Of a stretch of DNA of 64,000 nt, positions 57,814-64,000 are shown piece by piece. The position numbers and the translations under genes are program-made. The stretch covers positions 62,001-126,000 of the forward strand of contig NZ_JAGGNW010000012.1 of the NCBI RefSeq assembly GCF_018614875.1, written 5' to 3'. How positions within the stretch are numbered: the stretch's first letter is position 1; each line of letters starts with the position of its first letter. The notes under the pieces were generated by a model. It was not told the DNA's origin and made no database searches. It saw only the letters and a list, made by a program, of their open reading frames with translations. The DNA is from Variovorax paradoxus (GTDB taxonomy: Bacteria; Pseudomonadota; Gammaproteobacteria; Burkholderiales; Burkholderiaceae_C).

Positions 57814-60066
57814 ATGCCGGCCGATCCGGAGATCAGGGCAAAATCCCGGTCGCCGCTCCGGTCGGCCCCGCCTCCCATGCCGCCCCCGCCTCTCCTCTCG
57901 CCCCAACCGCCCCAACAGCCGATGGCTCGCTCCCGCCTCGGCCGCTGGCGCACGCCGCTTGCCTGGGTGGCCGCCGTGGCCGTGGCGCTGCTGCTGATCG
58001 GCGCCGCGGGCCAGTGGGCCGCAGGCCGCGAGGCGAGCTTCCAGGCGGACTCGATCCGCCGCGCGATGGAAGTCCACGCGTTGAGCCTGCGCGATGCCGC
58101 CGGAAAGTACGGCTACCTGCCGCGCACAGCGGGCATGCACCCGGACGTCTTCGACGTGCTGGCCCATCCCCGGGACCCGGCGGCGCAGCAGCGCGCCAAC
58201 CGCTACATCGAGGAAGTGAACCGCCACGCGGGCTCGGACGCGCTCTACCTGATCGACCTGCAGGGCCTCACGCTGGCGGCGAGCAACTGGGCCACGCCGC
58301 AGAGCTTTGTCGGCGAGTCCTATGCCAACCGGCCCTACTTCATCGACGCGCGTGCGGGCCGCAGCGGCCTCTTCTACGGCGTGGGCCAGACCACCGGCGA
58401 GCCCGGGCTCTTCATGTCCGCGCCCGTGCGCTCCGAGGCCGGCGCCGTGCTGGGCGTGCTGGCGGTCAAGATCAGCCTGCGCCAGCTCCAGGAGGCCTGG
58501 GGCTTCGCGCGCGAACCGATCCTGCTGACCGACGCGCGCGGCATCGTGTTCCTGAGTTCGGTGCCGGCGTGGATGTACCAGGCCACGCGGCCGCTCGCCG
58601 CCGCCGACCTCGAAGGCATGAAGCGAGACCAGCAGTACGGCGCCCGCACCGGCTTCTCGCCGTTGCCGTGGACAGTGGAGCGCAAGGAAGGACAGCCGGG
58701 CTACCTCGTGCGCACCGACATCGGCGGCAAGACGCGCCGCTTCCTCGCGGTGGACGAGCCGCTGCCCGAGCTGGGCTGGACGCTGACCGTGATGGCCGAC
58801 CATGCCGAAGTCACCCGCGCACGCGAACGTACCTGGATGCTGGGCCTGCTGTGCGCGGGCGTGCTGCTGCTGGGTGGGCTGTACTGGCAGTTGCGCGAAC
58901 GCCGCTTCGCCGAGCAGCGCGATGCGCGGCGCGACCTGGAGCTGCGCGTGCGCGAGCGCACCCACGAGCTCGACGAGGCCCACGCGTTCCGCAAGGCGAT
59001 GGAAGACTCGCTGCTGGTGGGCATGCGCGCACGCGACCTGGAGGGCCGCATCATCTACGTCAACCCGGCCTTCTGCGAGATGACCGGCTACGGCGCCGAC
59101 GAACTGCTCGGCAAGCTGCCGCCCTATCCCTACTGGCACCCCGACGACGTGGCGCAGCACTGGCGCCACTACGACGCCATGATGAGCGGCCAGCCCACGC
59201 GCTCGGGCTTCGAGTCGCGCCTGCGGCACCGCGACGGGCACGAGGTGCTCACCATGGTGTACACCGCGCGGCTCATCGACGCCGACGGCCAGCACAGCGG
59301 CTGGATGAGCTCGGTGGTGGACATCACGGAGCAGAAGCGCGCCGAGCTGCGCCAGCGCCAGAACGACGAGCAGCTGCAGCACGCCCAGCGCCTGGCCAGC
59401 CTGGGCGAGATGGCCTCCACCCTGGCCCACGAGCTGAACCAGCCGCTGATGGCGCTGAGCAATTTCGCGAGCGCCGCCAAGGCCTTCGCCGAACAGGGCA
59501 ACCAGTCGATGCTGGCCAGCAGCCTCGACGAGACCATGGCCCAGGCCCAGCGCAGCGCCGAGATCGTGCGGCGCATCCGCGGCTTCGTTCGCCAGCGCAC
59601 TGTCGGCACCGAGGACTGCGCGGTGACGGCGCTGGTCAGCAACGCGCTGGCACTGCTGCAGGGCGAGATGCGGATGCGCCAGGCGCGCGCCGAGGTCCGC
59701 ATACCGGCGGGGCTGCCCGAGGTGCGCGGCGACCGCGTGCTGCTCGAGCAGGTGCTGCTGAACCTGCTGTCCAACAGCCTGCATGCCATGCAGGCCGCGC
59801 CGCCGGAGCAGCGGCTCGTGGAGATCGAGGCCGAGGTGCGCGAAGGACGCATGCACATCCGCGTGGCCGACCGCGGGCCGGGCATCGACGCCGCGCTGGC
59901 CGAGCAGGTGTTCGCGCCCTTCTTCACCACCAAGACCGGTGGGCTGGGGCTGGGCCTGAACATCTGCCGCACCATCGTGGAGGCCCATCGCGGCCGCCTG
60001 TCCTTTGCCAACCGCACCGGCGGTGGCACGGTCTTCACCCTCGAACTGGAAATCTCACCGCCATGA
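57814..60066 (+). CDS. Sensor histidine kinase, DctS-like, with sensor and PAS domains
   Basis: The 750-residue protein has a membrane helix near residue 50, a periplasmic sensor of about 280 residues with the dicarboxylate-sensor pattern YANRPYFIDAR, and a second membrane helix near 345. Then follow a PAS domain (IIYVNPAFCEMTGY), an H-box with His539 (TLAHELNQPL) and an ATPase domain ending GGLGLGLNICR. This is the DctS/DctB layout for C4-dicarboxylate or related acid sensing. A later start at 57922 is possible, since the first 36 residues are Pro-rich and not family-like. It overlaps the regulator gene by ATGA. Confidence 0.9.
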   Translation: MPADPEIRAKSRSPLRSAPPPMPPPPLLSPQPPQQPMARSRLGRWRTPLAWVAAVAVALLLIGAAGQWAAGREASFQADSIRRAMEVHALSLRDAAGKYGYLPRTAGMHPDVFDVLAHPRDPAAQQRANRYIEEVNRHAGSDALYLIDLQGLTLAASNWATPQSFVGESYANRPYFIDARAGRSGLFYGVGQTTGEPGLFMSAPVRSEAGAVLGVLAVKISLRQLQEAWGFAREPILLTDARGIVFLSSVPAWMYQATRPLAAADLEGMKRDQQYGARTGFSPLPWTVERKEGQPGYLVRTDIGGKTRRFLAVDEPLPELGWTLTVMADHAEVTRARERTWMLGLLCAGVLLLGGLYWQLRERRFAEQRDARRDLELRVRERTHELDEAHAFRKAMEDSLLVGMRARDLEGRIIYVNPAFCEMTGYGADELLGKLPPYPYWHPDDVAQHWRHYDAMMSGQPTRSGFESRLRHRDGHEVLTMVYTARLIDADGQHSGWMSSVVDITEQKRAELRQRQNDEQLQHAQRLASLGEMASTLAHELNQPLMALSNFASAAKAFAEQGNQSMLASSLDETMAQAQRSAEIVRRIRGFVRQRTVGTEDCAVTALVSNALALLQGEMRMRQARAEVRIPAGLPEVRGDRVLLEQVLLNLLSNSLHAMQAAPPEQRLVEIEAEVREGRMHIRVADRGPGIDAALAEQVFAPFFTTKTGGLGLGLNICRTIVEAHRGRLSFANRTGGGTVFTLELEISPP

Positions 60067-60677
60067 ACGCTCTTGCCAACAACCTGTGCGTGGTGGACGA
60101 CGACGAGGCCGTGCGACGTTCGCTGGGCCTCTTGCTGCTGTCGCGCGGCTACGCGGTGCAGACCTTTGCCTCGGGCGAGGCCTTCCTGGCCGGCGCCGAC
60201 CTGCAGCGCGCGGGCTGCGTCATCCTCGACCTGCGCATGGAGGGCCTGAGCGGGCTGCAGGTGTTCGATGCGCTGCGCGCGCAGGACAGTCCGCTGGTGG
60301 TGATCTTCCTGTCCGGCCACGGCGACATTCCGATGGCGGTGGAGGCGGTGCAGAACGGCGCCTTCGGCTGGCTCGAGAAGCCCTGCAACGACGAGCGCCT
60401 GCTCGAGAGCATCGCCAAGGCGCTGCAGAAGGCCGGGGAGATCGCCGGGCGCCGGCAGGCCCGGCAGGCCGCGCAGGCCCTGTGGTCCAAGCTCACGCCG
60501 CGCGAGATGCAGGTGGCCCGGCTGGTGGCCGAGGGCAAGCCCAATAAACAGATCGCCCTGGAGCTGGCGCCGCTGGAGCAGCGCACGGTGGAAACCCACC
60601 GCGCCCACGTGTTCGCCAAGCTGGGGCTGTCGAACAGCCACCAGCTCGACCGCTTCCTGCGGAAACACGCGCTGTAA
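60063..60677 (+). CDS. Response regulator, DctR/FixJ-like, with LuxR-type DNA-binding domain
   Basis: The 204-residue protein has a receiver domain (VVDDDEAVRRS; phosphorylated Asp56 in ILDLRMEG; LSGHGDI; EKPCND). The C-terminal LuxR-type helix-turn-helix reads LTPREMQVARLVAEGKPNKQ, and THRAHVFAKLGLSN. It is translationally coupled to the kinase. The transporter gene downstream and the palindromes at 60688-60715 make local control of that gene likely. Confidence 0.93.
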   Translation: MNALANNLCVVDDDEAVRRSLGLLLLSRGYAVQTFASGEAFLAGADLQRAGCVILDLRMEGLSGLQVFDALRAQDSPLVVIFLSGHGDIPMAVEAVQNGAFGWLEKPCNDERLLESIAKALQKAGEIAGRRQARQAAQALWSKLTPREMQVARLVAEGKPNKQIALELAPLEQRTVETHRAHVFAKLGLSNSHQLDRFLRKHAL

Positions 60678-60687
60678 GCCTTTTCTA

Positions 60688-60715
60688 GGTATTTACCCTT
60701 GCGTACCGATACGCA
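60688..60715. promoter_or_regulatory. Two adjacent palindromes upstream of the MHS transporter
   Basis: GGTA-TT-TACC (60688-60697) is followed by TGCGTA-CCGA-TACGCA (60700-60715), both perfect. They lie between the response-regulator stop and the transporter start, about 110 bases upstream of the latter. This would suit activation by the LuxR-type response regulator. Confidence 0.55.
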
Positions 60716-60824
60716 GCCCCGCGGCGGGCGGCTACGGACGACAGCGCGGCCCTGGCGAGACAGACTTGCCGGCACGGCTTCCCGCGGCTTCGCGGGGGCT
60801 ACAGCCAGAGACAAGGACCCCCGA

Positions 60825-62177
60825 ATGACCGCCATTGCCAGCGCCAACGCCGGTGCCTCCAGCCCGGACGCGACCAGCACCCACGTTCCCAACACCACGC
60901 CCTACACCTTCGAGGAAAAGCGCAAGCGCATCTTCGCGATCTTCGCCGCCTCGTCGGGCAACCTGGTGGAATGGTTCGACTTCTACGTCTACGCCTTCTG
61001 CGCCATCTACTTCGCGCCGGCGTTCTTTCCCAAGTCCGACCCGACGGCCCAGTTGCTGAACACCGCCGGCGTGTTTGCCGCCGGCTTCCTGATGCGCCCC
61101 ATCGGCGGCTGGCTGTTCGGCCGGCTGGCCGACCGCAAGGGCCGCAAGACCTCGATGGTGGTGTCCGTCACGATGATGTGCGTGGGCTCGCTGGTGATCG
61201 CCTGCCTGCCCACCTACGCCAGCATCGGCGCCTGGGCGCCGGCGCTGCTGCTGGCCGCGCGGCTGCTGCAGGGCCTGTCGGTCGGCGGCGAGTACGGCAC
61301 CACCGCCACCTACATGAGCGAAGTGGCCATGCGCGGCCAGCGCGGCTTCTTCTCGTCGTTCCAGTACGTCACGCTGATCGGCGGCCAGCTGCTGGCGGTG
61401 GTGGTCGTGGTGGTGCTGCAGCAGTTCCTCGACGACGCCGAGCTCAAGAGCTGGGGCTGGCGCATTCCCTTCGTGCTGGGCGCGCTGGCTGCGGTGGTGG
61501 CCCTCATGCTGCGCCGCACGCTGACCGAAACCGCGAGCAGCAAGACCCGCGCCGCCAAGGGCGCCGGCACCATGCGCGAGCTGTTCACGCACCACAAGCG
61601 CGCCTTCTTCGTGGTGCTGGGCTACACGGCCGGCGGCTCGCTGATCTTCTACACCTTCACCACCTACATGCAGAAGTACCTGGTGAACTCGGCCGGCATG
61701 TCGATCAAGACCGCCAGCAACGTGATGACCGCCTGCCTGTTCATCTACATGTGCATGCAGCCGCTGTTCGGCGCGCTGTCGGACCGCATCGGCCGGCGCA
61801 GCAACATGCTGCTGTTCGGCGCGCTCGGCGTGCTGATGACGGTGCCCGTGCTGACCAGCCTGCAGAGCGTGGGCAGCCCGCTGCTGGCCGGCGTGCTGAT
61901 CACCGCCGCGCTGGCGGTGGTGAGCTTCTACACATCGATCAGCGGCATCGTGAAGGCCGAGATGTTTCCGCCCGAAGTGCGCGCGCTGGGCGTGGGCCTG
62001 TCGTATGCCGTGGGCAACGCCATCTTCGGCGGCAGTGCGGAGTACGTGGCGCTGGGGCTGAAGTCGATCGGGCACGAGTCGTACTTCTACTGGTATGTGA
62101 CGGCGATGATGGCTGTCGCCTTCATGGTGAGTCTGCTGCTGCCGCGCCAGGCGAGCTATCTGCATCACGACAAGTAG
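60825..62177 (+). CDS. MFS transporter, metabolite:H+ symporter family (KgtP-like)
   Basis: The 450-residue protein has twelve helices and the MHS pattern: [21 protein letters not shown], the loop [14 protein letters not shown] after helix 2, GLSVGGEYG in helix 4, and [13 protein letters not shown] in the central loop. Members import alpha-ketoglutarate, citrate, proline-betaine or related acids. Pairing with a DctS/DctR-like system favours a dicarboxylate or 2-oxoacid. The ATG at 60825 follows ACAAGGA. Confidence 0.92.
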   Translation: MTAIASANAGASSPDATSTHVPNTTPYTFEEKRKRIFAIFAASSGNLVEWFDFYVYAFCAIYFAPAFFPKSDPTAQLLNTAGVFAAGFLMRPIGGWLFGRLADRKGRKTSMVVSVTMMCVGSLVIACLPTYASIGAWAPALLLAARLLQGLSVGGEYGTTATYMSEVAMRGQRGFFSSFQYVTLIGGQLLAVVVVVVLQQFLDDAELKSWGWRIPFVLGALAAVVALMLRRTLTETASSKTRAAKGAGTMRELFTHHKRAFFVVLGYTAGGSLIFYTFTTYMQKYLVNSAGMSIKTASNVMTACLFIYMCMQPLFGALSDRIGRRSNMLLFGALGVLMTVPVLTSLQSVGSPLLAGVLITAALAVVSFYTSISGIVKAEMFPPEVRALGVGLSYAVGNAIFGGSAEYVALGLKSIGHESYFYWYVTAMMAVAFMVSLLLPRQASYLHHDK

Positions 62178-62261
62178 GCCCTACGCCGTCTGCGGCCTCC
62201 CGCGCCAGGAAGCCTGGGGCCGGCCGCCGATCTGAATCTCGGATTGCGGATGCACATGGGC

Positions 62262-62298
62262 GACGCGAGGCCACCCTGCTCCTGCCGGGCCTCGCGTC
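62262..62298. repeat. Perfect 10-bp inverted repeat between the MFS gene and pilY1
   Basis: GACGCGAGGC (62262-62271) pairs with GCCTCGCGTC (62289-62298) around a 17-base loop. It lies between convergent genes. A long T-tract is missing, so it is a possible but atypical transcript end. Confidence 0.45.
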
Positions 62299-62363
62299 CT
62301 ACAAGGGCTTTGTGCCGCTCTCCGCCAAGGCGGAGATCCGAAGCCCCGGGGGTTCGTCATCTT

Positions 62364-64000
62364 TCAGCGGTCGGTCTCTCGGAACCAGTAGGTTCTCTTT
62401 CTCGTGGCCTTGAGGGGAATGATGGGTTTTTGGGCGCCGAGGCCCGATTTCCCGTCTGCACCGGAACCACCACCGCCGCCGATCAGGAACGGCAGCTGCC
62501 GATTCGTGCCACCGACGTTGACGGTGACGATACCGAACACAGGCGAAGGCGCCAACCCGCCGCCGTCGAGCAGCCTGGAGGTCGCGCTGCCTGTCAGGAA
62601 ATTGACACCATAGCTGCGCGCAGAACCCAGGTTGGCCTGGCAGCTGGTGCTGCTCGGGACGATGGGCTGATTGGTGCCGAAATAGACGGTGCCGCCGACA
62701 GTGGTAGGCGCATTCACGCCCTTTTCACCCGCGCCGCTCAGGGTCACGTAGAACCCGCTCAGCGTGCCGTCGTAAGGGGTGGAAGCGGTGGCGTGAAACA
62801 GCGCGGTGGGCGATGTGTCCGCTGTGCTGCTGGTGTCGTCGCGTATCGGCGTCCAGCTGGACGCGTTTCCGCCCACGTTGGTGTCCTTGAGCATGTAGAA
62901 GCGGTTCACGATGCTGGTGGCCTTCTGGGTCAGCAGCGGGTGCTCGCGGTCGCCGGTGATGTCCAGCACCACGTCGTAGTTCTTCGTCAGCACCACGTCG
63001 GGCGGGAAGAAGAACTTGCGCTTGGTCGTGCCGGTTCCGCCCAGCGCGGCAAACTGCGTAGCCTGCCACGTGCTCAGGTCGCCGCTGCCGGTCGGCTGGA
63101 GATCCACGCGCCAGATGTTGCCGCCGGTGTCGGCCGCGTAGAGCCGATCGATGTAGCCGTCGAAGTCGCGGTCCACCAGCGTGATGTCGCCCGGTATCGC
63201 GTAGGTCATGCCCGCCAGGTTGCAGGGATTGCCGGTACAGGTCGTGCCGGTGCCGCCCGGCCCGGCCTGCCAGAGCAGGGTGCCGGTGACCGCGTCGAGG
63301 ATGAAGATCCCGCGGCCCATGGTGTCGGCCGCGGGCGGTTCGGCGTCTTCGTTGGGGTCGTAGCCGGCACCGAAGATCAGCACCGGGTTCGTGCGGCCCT
63401 TGACCATTGCGACCTTCGGCTGCGACCAGGTCTGCCCGAGCTCCCCGAAGCCGGTGTCGGCGTTGGTGCGCTTCCACATGAACTTCGGATTGACGGGGTC
63501 GCTCACGTCCAGCGCATAGAGCAGCCGCCCACCACGGCGTGCCGACAGGAAGAGGTAGGCCTTGCCCGCGGCGCTGTTCTGGTAGACGCCCGGCGCGCCA
63601 TCGAAGAAATAGGTCTTCGGGGTGCCGATGGAGGAGTTGCCCAGCTTCAGCGCCGGACTGTTCTGGTAGAGCCGCTGAAGGCCGGAGTAGAACTCCGAAG
63701 GCACGAAGCTCCACAGCTCGCCGCCCGGGGGCACGCTCGCGGTGGCGCCGGTGGCGTCCTTCACTGGGATCGCGCACGTCGTCGACAGCTTGCAGTTGCC
63801 CTTGGGCTTGCTGGTGTCGGTGGGATTGTTGGGCTGGTTGCCGTTGACGGCGCGGAACATGCCGTCATTGGCACCGTAGAACACCACCACGCCGGTCGTT
63901 CCGCCGTAGTCGATCACCACGGGCCGCGAGTGCAACACGTCGCCATGCACCGAGCCGCGGATCGTGATGCTGGCATCCGGCGGGCTGCTGGCTTCGCGGC
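62364..64000 (-). CDS. pilY1: Type IV pilus tip/biogenesis protein PilY1, C-terminal beta-propeller (partial)
   Basis: The reading frame is open through the right edge, so at least 545 C-terminal residues are seen. It matches the PilY1 propeller: the start of the visible part reads GSVHGDVLHSRPVVIDYGG, followed by ANDGMFRAVNG, and WSFVPSEFYSGLQ. It then has the calcium-binding-type motif DRDFDGYIDRLYAAD (about 63146-63174), which in PilY1 controls pilus extension and retraction. The usual export signal and von Willebrand-like N-terminal part lie outside the window. Other pilus minor-pilin genes would be expected beyond the right edge. Confidence 0.93.
   Translation of the reverse strand, partial: REASSPPDASITIRGSVHGDVLHSRPVVIDYGGTTGVVVFYGANDGMFRAVNGNQPNNPTDTSKPKGNCKLSTTCAIPVKDATGATASVPPGGELWSFVPSEFYSGLQRLYQNSPALKLGNSSIGTPKTYFFDGAPGVYQNSAAGKAYLFLSARRGGRLLYALDVSDPVNPKFMWKRTNADTGFGELGQTWSQPKVAMVKGRTNPVLIFGAGYDPNEDAEPPAADTMGRGIFILDAVTGTLLWQAGPGGTGTTCTGNPCNLAGMTYAIPGDITLVDRDFDGYIDRLYAADTGGNIWRVDLQPTGSGDLSTWQATQFAALGGTGTTKRKFFFPPDVVLTKNYDVVLDITGDREHPLLTQKATSIVNRFYMLKDTNVGGNASSWTPIRDDTSSTADTSPTALFHATASTPYDGTLSGFYVTLSGAGEKGVNAPTTVGGTVYFGTNQPIVPSSTSCQANLGSARSYGVNFLTGSATSRLLDGGGLAPSPVFGIVTVNVGGTNRQLPFLIGGGGGSGADGKSGLGAQKPIIPLKATRKRTYWFRETDR

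Overview
The window is high-GC DNA with no tRNA, rRNA, phage or insertion-sequence genes. Gene content (xanthine and urate catabolism with a PuuD-type urate hydroxylase, many LysR and GntR regulators, Bug/TctC-type binding proteins, TRAP transporters, PilY1) points to a soil or plant-associated member of the Comamonadaceae, most like Variovorax. That assignment is an inference from gene content, not a database match.

Layout. (1) 1-7136: end of a nucleoside-type ABC ATPase, an AzgA-like purine permease, a LysR regulator and xanthine dehydrogenase XdhA/XdhB, all on the minus strand. (2) 7200-7530: a tandem-repeat plus long-palindrome element. (3) 7547-16605: a minus-strand biosynthetic operon made of a two-module NRPS ending in a thioester reductase, a GT1 glycosyltransferase and an MbtH protein. 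(4) 16961-18214: an atypical Nramp-like transporter. (5) 18270-24765: a LysR regulator diverging from an indolepyruvate oxidoreductase operon with a Bug protein, a thioesterase and a small lipoprotein. (6) 24878-25541: a hairpin-rich leader-like stretch, a Gln-rich small ORF, a second copy of the repeat and a bidirectional terminator. (7) 25571-36506: a semialdehyde dehydrogenase, a glycerate kinase and the main urate/allantoin block (puuD, xdhC, uraH, GntR, puuE, uraD-allC fusion, M20 hydrolase). (8) 36547-45085: a GntR regulator diverging from a TRAP-linked catabolic island of unknown substrate. (9) 45116-48828: an orphan amino-acid-type binding protein with a class V aminotransferase, diverging from a LysR regulator overlapped by a SET-domain gene. 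(10) 49052-52110: NCS1 permease, hydantoin/allantoin racemase and a second GntR. (11) 52139-55312: TetR diverging from an epimerase and a secreted alpha/beta hydrolase. (12) 55437-64000: a urate/xanthine permease, an aldo/keto reductase, a DctS/DctR-like two-component pair with an MHS-family transporter, and the 3' part of pilY1.

How the genes work together. XdhAB (with XdhC) makes urate. PuuD, UraH and UraD take it to allantoin, PuuE opens the ring, and AllC releases ammonia and ureidoglycine. A racemase may feed the other allantoin enantiomer in, and three permeases import purines, urate or allantoin. Four copies of TGTATACA lie in the promoter regions of puuD, the GntR/uraH divergent pair, the NCS1 permease and the NCS2 permease. 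This suggests one GntR regulon spread over about 25 kb. The most novel-looking system is the NRPS-reductase/glycosyltransferase/MbtH operon. Its first adenylation domain carries a serine code, and its predicted product is a glycosylated, reductively released acyl-dipeptide for which I know no match.
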